A DNA stretch of 64,000 nucleotides, taken from Oryzobacter faecalis (lineage in GTDB: Bacteria > Actinomycetota > Actinomycetes > Actinomycetales > Dermatophilaceae). Location: contig NZ_JBKOFW010000003.1 of assembly GCF_046764005.1 (NCBI RefSeq), positions 248,001 to 312,000 of the forward strand, read 5' to 3'. The notes under the pieces are model-generated. The model did no database searches. It was not told where the DNA came from and saw only the letters and a list, made by a program, of their open reading frames with translations. The position numbers were made by a program, and so were the translations under genes. The first letter of the stretch is position 1. Each line of letters begins with the position of its first letter. This document shows, in pieces, positions 18,466 through 26,164 of the stretch.

Positions 18466-18596
18466 GACGTTCCTGTCGCACGCCAATCCGCACGTCGCAC
18501 GTTCGGGGACGTTCATGCAGGTCAACGACCTGGTCGCTGTCTCGGGCGCCTTGTAGACAGGGGGTTGGGGGCTCGAGTCCCCTCCAGCTCCACCGC
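18463..18596 (+). repeat. Degenerate attachment site: tRNA-Thr 3' fragment plus arm region
   Basis: Bases 18550-18596 repeat the tRNA-Thr 3' half (compare 7757-7805) with a few substitutions and a 2-base loss, so no functional tRNA is present. The preceding 18463-18549 aligns with 35943-36031, the flank of the exact repeat: ATGACGTTCC, TCGCACGC, TGCAGGTCA and TCGGG blocks recur in order. This is a fossil right-end attachment site inside the element, dividing it into a nucleoside-uptake part and a nitrate-respiration part. Confidence 0.8.
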
Positions 18597-18640
18597 TCGT
18601 GCAGAACCGCAGCGGCCTCCGCTGGAGGACCGCTCGGTGC

Positions 18641-21331
18641 TCAGCGGTTCACGTGCAGGACGCCTCGGGCGCCTCGTTCCGCGTCGGCCATGACGTGGGT
18701 GACGAACGGGTAGTCGCCCGCCTCTGGGAACGTCAGCTCGACGAAGCCTCCTTGGGCGGCAGCAAGGTCGAGGACCTGACTGCCGCCCTTGTCGCTACCA
18801 CCAGCAGACCGCCCGTGGTCGAGCAGATAGGCCCCCTCCTTCCACACGGTGTCGAACTGCCCACCGACGACGTGGAACGCACTGCCGCGGTTGGGCCCTG
18901 CGGCCAGCACCCAGAGCCGGACCCGCTCACCAGCCAGTGCCTCCAGAGGTCGGGCCGCGTACTGGTTGGCGACACCGTTGAACACGACCGCGTCAGGGGT
19001 GTCGGCCGCGGCCGAGGAGGCGTCGACCTCGCGGGCCGGCGACTGGCCGTCGCCATCGAGGTGGACCTCGGACTGGACGAGGAGATAGCTCCGGTCCACC
19101 TCGGGCAGGCCGTCGGGCTCGATGACGACCGCCCCGGCCATCCCGGCGGCGATGTGCGCCGACATCGGCATCGTCGAGCAGTGGTACATCCACACGCCTG
19201 CTCGCCGTGCCGTGAACTCGTAGACGAGGGAGCCGCCCGGCGGGACTGTCCGCATCACGGCTCCTGGGTCGCGCTCGCCCGCGTGGAAGTCGACCGAGTG
19301 ACCCATCGACGCCCGGTTGACGAGGGTCACGACGAAGCGGTCGCCGACCCTGCCGTGGAGCGTCGGGCCGGGCACCGACCCACCGAAGGTCCACCGTCGT
19401 TGGCGCACGCCCGGGGCCACCTCGAGCTCGACCTCCTCGACGGTGAGGGTGGCCCGGTGCACCCGCTCAGCGGTGAGCGGAGGCAGAGCGGCGGGTGCCG
19501 CGGAGAACGAGGGGTCGAACGTCCCGCCGAGGTCGACCGGGCCGGCTTGTCGGGACTGCTCCGACGCGACCTCGCCGCCGTGCGCTTGGCCGCCGCTCTG
19601 GGGGGCGCCGGTGACGACGACGTCGAGCACCATGCCCATCTGGCGGTGCCCCACGACGGTGCACCACCCACGGGCCGACGCCCCCACGACTCCGGCGTCG
19701 ACGGTCGCCGACCGGCCCGGCATCACCCGGCCGCTGTCGACGCCGTCGCCGAAGCTGAGGTCATGGGGCGAGCCGCCGTCGACGTTGACGAGGTCGATGA
19801 CGAGGCGGTCGCCGTAGGGCACCGACAGCGTCGCCGGCTCGAAGCGCATGTCGTGGGCCTCGACGCGCACCCGGGTCGTGTGCCCCGTGGCCGCGACCGA
19901 GACGGCGCCGCGGAGCCCGGAGCCGCCCGAGCCGGCGGCGAGGAGGCCTGCAGCGTCCGGGTCGGCGGCGACGCCGAGGGACACGGCCACCGCGAGGCTG
20001 GCCGCGGCGGCCACGAGCTGTGGTCCCGATCGCCACCGGCGGTCGTCCGCCAAGGCCGTGGGTGGAGTAGGTCGGGTCCCCTCGGCCTTCGCCCGTGCGA
20101 CGTCGGCGACGAGCTGGCGGCGTGCCGCGACGGCGGCGCGCACGGCACGGAGGAGGAGCGGCACGAACGCGGCGAGGGCGGCGAGCACGAGGACCGACAC
20201 CCCGACGCGGACGGCACTGGGGACCGGGAGGAGGCACAGCACCAGACCGGCGTTGACGACCACGAGGCGCCACACCCCGCCCTTCTCGAACCAGGCCGCC
20301 GCGGCACGCCCGACCGAGGGGCCACCGCCGAGCACGGTCGGGATGAGGTGCGCCAGGGCGCCGGGGAGGAGCTGCCCCGCCAACCCCACGGCGACGACGG
20401 TGGCGACGAGCCCGTAGGAGTCGGCGACCGCCTGCCACGAGCTGCTGGAGGCCAGCCGCCAGGCGACGGCGCCGACGGCGACGACTCCCCAGGCGAGTGA
20501 CGCGACCACAGACCGCGTCGCGAACGAGCGCGGCGCTGCCTGTCGGACCGGAGCGAGGAGGGCGCGGCCCCACCACCCGAGTCCGGCCGCGTAGCCTGCG
20601 AGGCCGGTCAGGGCCACCCACCGCATTCCCGAGACGGCGCCCACCACCAGCACCGTCACGCCCACGAGAAGGACCGGAAGCGCCTGTCGCGCAAGCCGTT
20701 CCGCACGGTCGTCCATCCTCGTGCGGAGCATCGTGGGCCACAGCGTCACGAGTGTCCCGGTGACGGTGAGGCCGATCCAGCCGAGCACCATCGTCATCGA
20801 GTGGGCCACGAGGACGCGCCCGTGCAGATCGTCGTCGAGGCCACGGGCGAGCCAGGCCCCGAACCCGGCACCGACGGGCACGCAGGCGGCGGCGGCGAGG
20901 TAGTAGCGGACGGTGATGCGGAAGCGGCCCGGAAGGGCTCGCCGCAGCCGGCGCCACAGCTGGGCGCCGTGCCAGACGACGGCGAGCGAGACGCCGACGG
21001 CGCCGAGGACGGTGAGTGGCCAGAAGCCGGTCGGGACGCCGACGAGGACGAGGGTCGCGCCCACGAGGAGGAGGGCGATGCGGCGGTTCTGCCACGCGCG
21101 GTCGTCGATCGTCGGCGGGGTCTTGAGCAGTGCCTGGGTGAAGTGGGTGCTCCACACCATCGCGGAGTGGGTGAGCGCACCGAGGAGGACGAGGTGCACC
21201 ATGAGCCACCGCGAACCGGGGACGAACGGGTGGACGAGCGCGACGACCACCGCCAGGGTCATCCAGACCAGCCCGGGCCGGTCGCGGAGAGGCCACGAGA
21301 GGCGCGACGGGGTGGGGGAGGCGGTGCTCAT
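18641..21331 (-). CDS. nirK: Copper nitrite reductase (NirK type) fused to a membrane domain and an extra cupredoxin
   Basis: An 896-residue protein. Residues 1-430 hold about ten hydrophobic helices with conserved His motifs (VAHSMTMVLGWIGL, PGALAHLIPTVLGG) reminiscent of NnrS-like proteins. A cupredoxin follows (about 480-590; type-1 copper ligands in SPHDLSF and GWCTVVGHRQMGM). The last 280 residues are a two-domain NirK: HSVDFHAG carries the catalytic Asp and His, YHCSTMPMSAHIAAGMAG the Cys, His and Met of type-1 copper, and FHVVGGQFDTVW the last type-2 copper His. It should reduce nitrite to NO outside the membrane. The ATG at 21331 overlaps the NnrS-like gene's stop codon by 1 base (TGATG). 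Typical NirK is about 350 residues, so the fusion is notable. Confidence 0.88.
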   Translation of the reverse strand: MSTASPTPSRLSWPLRDRPGLVWMTLAVVVALVHPFVPGSRWLMVHLVLLGALTHSAMVWSTHFTQALLKTPPTIDDRAWQNRRIALLLVGATLVLVGVPTGFWPLTVLGAVGVSLAVVWHGAQLWRRLRRALPGRFRITVRYYLAAAACVPVGAGFGAWLARGLDDDLHGRVLVAHSMTMVLGWIGLTVTGTLVTLWPTMLRTRMDDRAERLARQALPVLLVGVTVLVVGAVSGMRWVALTGLAGYAAGLGWWGRALLAPVRQAAPRSFATRSVVASLAWGVVAVGAVAWRLASSSSWQAVADSYGLVATVVAVGLAGQLLPGALAHLIPTVLGGGPSVGRAAAAWFEKGGVWRLVVVNAGLVLCLLPVPSAVRVGVSVLVLAALAAFVPLLLRAVRAAVAARRQLVADVARAKAEGTRPTPPTALADDRRWRSGPQLVAAAASLAVAVSLGVAADPDAAGLLAAGSGGSGLRGAVSVAATGHTTRVRVEAHDMRFEPATLSVPYGDRLVIDLVNVDGGSPHDLSFGDGVDSGRVMPGRSATVDAGVVGASARGWCTVVGHRQMGMVLDVVVTGAPQSGGQAHGGEVASEQSRQAGPVDLGGTFDPSFSAAPAALPPLTAERVHRATLTVEEVELEVAPGVRQRRWTFGGSVPGPTLHGRVGDRFVVTLVNRASMGHSVDFHAGERDPGAVMRTVPPGGSLVYEFTARRAGVWMYHCSTMPMSAHIAAGMAGAVVIEPDGLPEVDRSYLLVQSEVHLDGDGQSPAREVDASSAAADTPDAVVFNGVANQYAARPLEALAGERVRLWVLAAGPNRGSAFHVVGGQFDTVWKEGAYLLDHGRSAGGSDKGGSQVLDLAAAQGGFVELTFPEAGDYPFVTHVMADAERGARGVLHVNR

Positions 21332-22464
21332 CAGGGCTCCATGGGTCGGGACCGCACGAGGTGTCGCGGGCGGGTGGGCGCAGGAGCGGGGGCGGCGGAC
21401 GGCACCCGACCGGCGCGCACGGTCAGCAGGACGGTGAGGGGGAGGAGGACGAGAGCGGCGGCCGTCGCGTAGCCACCCACCGCGGTCACGGTCGTGGAGC
21501 CCGCGAGGTCGCCGGCCACGCGGACGGCGAGGCCGCCGTGGAGGGCCGCGAGCGGCACCCAGAGCGCCGGCCGGTAGGGCATCGGGAGGCGGATGACCGC
21601 AGGCAGGATCACCGGGGCGTGGGCGAGGACCATGCTCATCGTGAAGCCGAGGAACACCGCGTGGACGACCACGTCGTGCAGCCCGTGCCCGGATGCGGGG
21701 AGGACGCCGGCTGCGACCCAGGCGAGACCGGCGGCCCCGAGCCAGGCGTAGCCCGCGAGCATGGCGGCCGCGGCGAACCGCGGCAGGCCGGTGCCGTGGA
21801 TCGTCCGCCGGGCGACGTCGCGGGGCGCCAGCCATCCGACGAGAGCCAGGAGGGAGGCGCCCACGGCAACCGTGCCCGCCGCGGGGGCGAGCAGCGTGCC
21901 GACCGTGGAGCCGGCGAGCAGGATGGCGAGGGTGACGAGGACCCGCCCCGCGGACGCGCTCAGGTGCAGGCGGGCCAGCTCGACGCGCTCGGCGAGGATC
22001 GTCAGGACGACGAAGCCGACGAGCAGCGGCACGACGACCGACGCCTCCAGGCGGACCCAGAGCAGGGCCGCGATCGCCGCGAGCAGGGCCCCGAGCACCT
22101 GGACGAGGACCTCGTCGTCACGACGCCTGCGCCACAGAGCCGTCAGCACGAGGACGAGGGCGACGGTGCCGTCGAGGAGGAGGACCTGCCCGACCGTCAG
22201 GGGGAGGCCGGCGGCGAGGACGAGTGCGCCGGCCCCGAGCAGCGCCGGCGCGGCGTACCCGAGGGGTGACCGGAGTGCGACGGCGCGCTCGAGGGCGATG
22301 AGCGTGCCGAGGACGCCCAGGACCATGAGGGGCCCGTGGACCTCGGGGAGGTGCTGGGCCGACACGGGGGCGGCGATGCCCAGGCGCAGCAACCCGGCGT
22401 CGATCCCGGCGAGGAGGGCGATCCCCGCGGGGGCGAGCAGCACGGTCCGGCCGGGCGTCCTCAT
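21331..22464 (-). CDS. NnrS-like membrane protein
   Basis: A 377-residue protein with about eleven hydrophobic segments. HGPLMVLGVLGTLIALERAV (about 43-62) and HDVVVHAVFLGFTMSMVLAH (about 265-285) carry the spaced His residues seen in the NnrS family of heme-containing membrane proteins, which are linked to nitric-oxide tolerance in denitrifiers. It is translationally coupled to the nitrite reductase gene. The name rests on sequence pattern and context; the family is broad and this protein might only be distantly related to true NnrS. Confidence 0.7.
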   Translation of the reverse strand: MRTPGRTVLLAPAGIALLAGIDAGLLRLGIAAPVSAQHLPEVHGPLMVLGVLGTLIALERAVALRSPLGYAAPALLGAGALVLAAGLPLTVGQVLLLDGTVALVLVLTALWRRRRDDEVLVQVLGALLAAIAALLWVRLEASVVVPLLVGFVVLTILAERVELARLHLSASAGRVLVTLAILLAGSTVGTLLAPAAGTVAVGASLLALVGWLAPRDVARRTIHGTGLPRFAAAAMLAGYAWLGAAGLAWVAAGVLPASGHGLHDVVVHAVFLGFTMSMVLAHAPVILPAVIRLPMPYRPALWVPLAALHGGLAVRVAGDLAGSTTVTAVGGYATAAALVLLPLTVLLTVRAGRVPSAAPAPAPTRPRHLVRSRPMEP

Positions 22465-22485
22465 CGTCGGTGTCCTCGCGGGGCC

Positions 22486-23010
22486 TCAGTGCGGGTGGGC
22501 ATGCGCGTGGGGATGCGCGTGGTCGTGACCGTGGTAGTGGTCGCCGTCGTGCTCGTGGCCGTGGTCGTGCGCCGGCGAGCGGGCCGAGGTGAGGGCGTCC
22601 ACGCGCTCCCACTCCGGCCCGGCGAACCGCACGGCGGCCGCCGGGAACAGCCCGTTCTCCTCGCGGTCGATGTGCGCGCGCAGGGCACGCTCGAAGGCGG
22701 GAAACGTCTCGTAGCCGCCGGCGGCCACCTGGTCGAGGAGCCGGTCGAGGTCCTCGTGCTCCCCACAGAGCCGCGCCACGGGGTCCGCGAACTCCGGATC
22801 CTCGGCGAGCACGGCGAACAGCCCGGTCTCCTCGGCGACCGTGTGCGGGTACAGGAGCCGGCGAAGGGCGTCGGCCGTGGTGGCCACCCGCCGGGGCTCG
22901 CGCGTCGCGACCGCCCGGCGCAGGTCACCGCAGGCGTTGACGACCTCGACGTGCTCGGCCATGAACCGGCCGACGACATCGATGGCCTCACAGCCGCAGT
23001 GGGAGCACAT
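22486..23010 (-). CDS. Hemerythrin-domain protein with His-rich tail
   Basis: A 174-residue protein. Residues 20-130 match the HHE/hemerythrin pattern with iron-ligand His and Glu residues (MAEHVEVVNACGDL, YPHTVAEETGLFAVL, LCGEHEDLDRLLDQ, LRAHIDREENGLFPAA). The N-terminus has MCSHCGCEA, and the last 30 residues are a striking His/Asp tail with about 13 histidines that may hold metal. Di-iron HHE proteins are known to bind O2 or NO and to repair iron-sulfur centres (YtfE/DnrN). Its place between NnrS-like and DUF2249 genes, and next to NirK, points to NO handling. Confidence 0.85.
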   Translation of the reverse strand: MCSHCGCEAIDVVGRFMAEHVEVVNACGDLRRAVATREPRRVATTADALRRLLYPHTVAEETGLFAVLAEDPEFADPVARLCGEHEDLDRLLDQVAAGGYETFPAFERALRAHIDREENGLFPAAAVRFAGPEWERVDALTSARSPAHDHGHEHDGDHYHGHDHAHPHAHAHPH

Positions 23011-23023
23011 GACGCTCGCCGGC

Positions 23024-23320
23024 TCAGCCGCGCGTCAGCCGGAGCCGCCAGGCGTCCGGGCCCTCGACGAGGTAGGTGACCTGCAGGGGTCCGTCGCGGT
23101 CGGCCAGCTGGGCCAGCAGCGGCTTGGGGTCGTGGGGCGCCACGATGACGAGGGACCCACCGGCGGGGATGGCCGACCAGGCGCCGAAAACCGTGGCGTG
23201 GCGGATGGCGTGCGGGATGGCGCGGACGTCGAGCTCGGGGGACTCCGTGGAGGTCTCACCGCAGCCGCAGGTGCCGTGGCCGTGGGTCTCGGTGAGGGGG
23301 ATGCTCGCGCGTGTGTTCAT
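23024..23320 (-). CDS. DUF2249 domain protein
   Basis: A 98-residue cytoplasmic protein. After a His/Cys-rich start (THGHGTCGCGE) it has the DUF2249 core: ELDVRAIPHAIRHATVFGAW, a central strand SLVIVAPHDPKPLL and the end QVTYLVEGPDAWRLRLTR. This SirA/TusA-like fold is frequent in denitrification and nitrate-respiration clusters, often joined to hemerythrin domains, but its biochemical role is unsettled. It is the first gene of the reverse-strand operon ending in nirK and lies opposite a SufR-like regulator, with an operator-like site between. Confidence 0.8.
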   Translation of the reverse strand: MNTRASIPLTETHGHGTCGCGETSTESPELDVRAIPHAIRHATVFGAWSAIPAGGSLVIVAPHDPKPLLAQLADRDGPLQVTYLVEGPDAWRLRLTRG

Positions 23321-23344
23321 GGGGCTTGGTCTCCGGTTCGATAT

Positions 23345-23364
23345 TTATTACGATGACATAGTGA
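23345..23364. promoter_or_regulatory. Putative operator, TATTACGA...ATAGT
   Basis: This AT-rich site (TTATTACGATGACATAGTGA) lies between the divergent DUF2249-nirK operon and the first SufR-like regulator. It resembles 27599-27620, the only similar AT-rich island, located between narK and the second SufR-like regulator: both share TA(C/T)TACGA, a 4-5 base spacer and ATAGT. It is probably the binding site for one or both regulators. Confidence 0.5.
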
Positions 23365-23378
23365 AAAATACTCCGTCG

Positions 23379-24128
23379 ATGGGTCCGGCTCCAACTCGGA
23401 CCTCCCCGCCGGCTCACGGCGAGGCCGAGGAGCCGGCACGCAGCCGTCTCCTCGAGCGCCTCGCCGCGCGCGCCGGCGAACCGGTGACGGTCGGTGCCCT
23501 CGTCGAAGCGGTCGGCGGGCACCAGAACACGACCCGACACCACCTCCGCACCCTCACCTCCGCGGGGCTGGTGGAGCCGGTCCCGCTCCCGCCCGCGGGG
23601 GGCCGCGGGAGGCCGTCCACGGGGTGGGTCCTCACCGAGCGTGGCCGCGACACGACTGCCCGTCCGGACGCGGCCGCGGAGGAGTACGTGGCGCTCGCGG
23701 CCGCCTTCGCCGAGCGCCTCGCACAGCGGGGCGGCGACCCCGGCGAGGACGCCCGTGCCATCGGCCGCGCCTGGGGAGCGGGTCTCGCTGCTCGTCACCC
23801 GGGTGGGCAGGCCGCTGGCGACGAGGGCGGGTCGACATCTGATGCCGTGGGAGCCGTCGCCCGCCTCACCGGCCTGCTCGACCGGCTCGGCTTCTCGCCG
23901 GAGCGCGAGGACACCGGGGGTGAGTCCACCGGTCCCGCGCTCCTCCTGCGCACGTGCCCCCTCCTGGACACTGCGCGCCGCCACCCGGAGGTCGTGTGCC
24001 AGGTCCACCTCGGGTTGGCCACCGGCGCCCTCGAGGAGCTCGGGGCCGACCCCGAGGGCCTGCGACTGCGTCCGTTCGACCGTCCAGGGGCGTGCGTCCT
24101 GGCGCTGCCCGCCAGACTGGGCGTGTGA
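23379..24128 (+). CDS. SufR/ArsR-like winged-helix regulator 1
   Basis: A 249-residue regulator. The N-terminal winged helix (LLERLAARAGEPVTVGALVE, then GGHQNTTRHHLRTLTSAGLV) is followed by a C-terminal effector part with two cysteines in LLLRTCPLLDTARRHPEVVC and an His in QVHLG, the Cys-x12-Cys...His pattern of SufR-type proteins that bind an iron-sulfur cluster. It may thus sense NO, O2 or iron-sulfur status and control the nirK operon it diverges from. Start choice is uncertain: the ATG at 23379 avoids the operator-like site, but an in-frame GTG at 23361 is possible. It overlaps mobA by 4 bp. Confidence 0.8.
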   Translation: MGPAPTRTSPPAHGEAEEPARSRLLERLAARAGEPVTVGALVEAVGGHQNTTRHHLRTLTSAGLVEPVPLPPAGGRGRPSTGWVLTERGRDTTARPDAAAEEYVALAAAFAERLAQRGGDPGEDARAIGRAWGAGLAARHPGGQAAGDEGGSTSDAVGAVARLTGLLDRLGFSPEREDTGGESTGPALLLRTCPLLDTARRHPEVVCQVHLGLATGALEELGADPEGLRLRPFDRPGACVLALPARLGV

Positions 24129-24748
24129 GCGACCTGCACGAGCCATCGGACCTCGACTCGTCCGCGGACGTCACGGCCGTCGTCCTCGCCGGCGGGTCGT
24201 CGCGCCGGTTCGGGTCCGACAAGCTGGGTGCCGCGCTGCGCGGCTCGACCGTGCTCGACGAGGCGCTGGACGGGCTCCCGCACCACTGGCCCGTCGTCGT
24301 CGTCGGTGCTGAGCGGACGACGCGACGCCCGGTGACGTGGACCCGCGAGGACCCACCCGGCGGAGGTCCGCTCGCGGGAGTGGCGGCCGGGATCGACCTC
24401 GTGGCGACCCACCTCGTCGTCGTCCTTGCGGGCGACATGCCCGACGGCGGACCGGTCACCGCGCGCCTCGTGGAGGCGCTGCGCCACGCGCCCCCGGAGG
24501 TCGGCGCCGTCGTGGCGGTCGACGACGAGGACCACGCGAACCCGCTGCTCGCCGCCTACCGCGCAAGGATGGTCCGGGCCGTCCTTCCGGACCCGGCGCA
24601 CGACCGTCCGGCGAAGACGCTCCTCACGGTGCCGCACACCGGGCTGCGGGTGGGTGGCACGGGGGCGTCCGACGTGGACACCCCCGCCGACCTCGCCGCG
24701 CTCAGCTCCTCTTGGGGGCCCCCGGGCGGGCGTAGCGCCACCACGTGA
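24125..24748 (+). CDS. mobA: Molybdenum cofactor guanylyltransferase
   Basis: A 207-residue nucleotidyltransferase. VTAVVLAGGSSRRFGSDK (about 17-34) is the GTP-binding signature of MobA, followed by GGPLAGVAAGID and the metal-binding VLAGDMP. It adds GMP to molybdopterin to form the bis-MGD cofactor that NarG requires, which explains its place here. The GTG at 24125 overlaps the regulator's stop codon. The C-terminus overlaps the convergent narK gene by 47 bp, a tight packing. Other molybdopterin synthesis genes are not in the window and must be elsewhere on the chromosome. Confidence 0.87.
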   Translation: MSDLHEPSDLDSSADVTAVVLAGGSSRRFGSDKLGAALRGSTVLDEALDGLPHHWPVVVVGAERTTRRPVTWTREDPPGGGPLAGVAAGIDLVATHLVVVLAGDMPDGGPVTARLVEALRHAPPEVGAVVAVDDEDHANPLLAAYRARMVRAVLPDPAHDRPAKTLLTVPHTGLRVGGTGASDVDTPADLAALSSSWGPPGGRSATT

Positions 24749-26099
24749 TGCCGACGCACATGGCGGCCCACGCGATACCGATCGCGTAGAACACCACCGG
24801 ACCGAGCGTCGTCACGCCCACCCCGAAGAAAAAGGGGCCGAAGGCGGCGATGGCGGCGGTCCACCCGATGACCCCGCCGGCCTGGCGACGCTCGAAGATC
24901 ATCGGCATCTGCTTGAAGGTCGAGGCGTTGCCGATGCCGCTGAACAGGAAGATCGCGAGCATCCCCCAGAGGAACTGCCCGAAGCCGGCGTCGAGGGCTG
25001 CGGCGGAGGAGGTGTCCGGCGTCAGGGCCGGGATCGTGAACGCGATGGCACCGATGAGCCCGACACCCGAGACGAGCGTCCAGACGGCCCCGCCCATCCG
25101 GTCGGTCAGGGGCGCGAAGAGCACCCGTGCTCCGGCACCGACGAGCGGCCCCAGGAAGACGTACTTGACCGCGTCCGGCACGGCGTAGCCGTCGATGAGC
25201 AGCTGGGCCGAGGCGCCCGCCCCCTTGACGATCTCCTCGTTGCCCGCGCCGTACAGGTTGGTCATGAGGAGGCCGAACTGCGCGGCCAGGCCCGAGAAGG
25301 TCCCGAAGGTCATGATGTAGAGCAGGGTCATCCACCAGGTGTCCTGGGTCTTGAAGATGTCGAACTGCTGCCGGATGTTCGCCGTGACGGGGACCGACCG
25401 GAGCATCGTCCAGGCGAGGACCGCACCGACGACCATGAGCGGGATCCACACGAGCGCCGCGTTCTGGAACCAGACCGTCGTCGGCGGCTTGCCCGGTGCG
25501 GCCATCTGCTGGCTGCCCCCGAACACCGCTAGGGCTGACAGGGCGATGAGGTAGGGGGTCAGCAGCTGGACGAGCGAGACGCCGAAGTTGCCGAGCCCGG
25601 CCTGCAGGCCCAGGGCCGTCCCCTGCATCCGTCGCGGGAAGAAGTACGACGTGCTCGGCATGAACCCCGAGAACGCACCACCGCCGATGCCGGCGAGGAA
25701 GGCCAGCACCATGAGCTCCCAGTAGGGGGCCGTCGGCGACTGGACGCGCACGCCCCAGCCCAGGGTGGAGGCCACCAGCAGCAGCGTCGTCAGTGACACG
25801 AGCTTGCGCGTGCCCATGATGGGCGGCAGGACCATCCACACGAGGCGGAACAGACCGGCGGCCAGGCCCGGCATCGCGGCCATCCAGTACAGCTGCTCCT
25901 TGCTGAAGTCGTAGCCGAGCGCACCGAGCTTGGGGATGATCGCGCTGGGGAGGAACCACGCGGCGAAGGCGAGGGTGAGGCAGAAGGTCGTGATCCAGAG
26001 GGTGCGCCAGGCGAGCCCCCTGTCCCAGGTCGCCTCGTCCTCGGGGTCCCAGGCCTCGAGCCATTCGCGCTTGCGGGTCGTCGCGGGTGCGCTGCTCAT
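24702..26099 (-). CDS. narK: Nitrate/nitrite transporter, NarK2-like (MFS)
   Basis: A 465-residue major-facilitator protein with about 12 membrane segments. The start EWLEAWDPEDEATWDRGLAW is the NarK-type cytoplasmic lead, followed by WITTFCLTLAFAAWFLPS, the motif-rich loop GIGGGAFSGFMPSTSYFFP and GLQAGLGNFGVSLVQLL. It is closest to the NarK2/NarU group, which exchanges nitrate for nitrite. The nitrate-signature stretch is altered (SGFMPSTSYFFP rather than the usual SSMANISFFFP), a variant worth noting. The ATG at 26099 is 66 bp after the end of the other narK gene in the same orientation, so both are cotranscribed. Confidence 0.87.
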   Translation of the reverse strand: MSSAPATTRKREWLEAWDPEDEATWDRGLAWRTLWITTFCLTLAFAAWFLPSAIIPKLGALGYDFSKEQLYWMAAMPGLAAGLFRLVWMVLPPIMGTRKLVSLTTLLLVASTLGWGVRVQSPTAPYWELMVLAFLAGIGGGAFSGFMPSTSYFFPRRMQGTALGLQAGLGNFGVSLVQLLTPYLIALSALAVFGGSQQMAAPGKPPTTVWFQNAALVWIPLMVVGAVLAWTMLRSVPVTANIRQQFDIFKTQDTWWMTLLYIMTFGTFSGLAAQFGLLMTNLYGAGNEEIVKGAGASAQLLIDGYAVPDAVKYVFLGPLVGAGARVLFAPLTDRMGGAVWTLVSGVGLIGAIAFTIPALTPDTSSAAALDAGFGQFLWGMLAIFLFSGIGNASTFKQMPMIFERRQAGGVIGWTAAIAAFGPFFFGVGVTTLGPVVFYAIGIAWAAMCVGITWWRYARPGAPKRS

Positions 26100-26164
26100 G
26101 TCGGTCTCTCTCTCGGCCGGTGTCCGGCGGTCGGCGTGGTGGTGCGTGGGCGGTCGGGGGTCGG

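Noticed and set aside
18550..18596. tRNA gene
   Set aside because: Imperfect 3' fragment only, with a broken T-stem and no 5' half.
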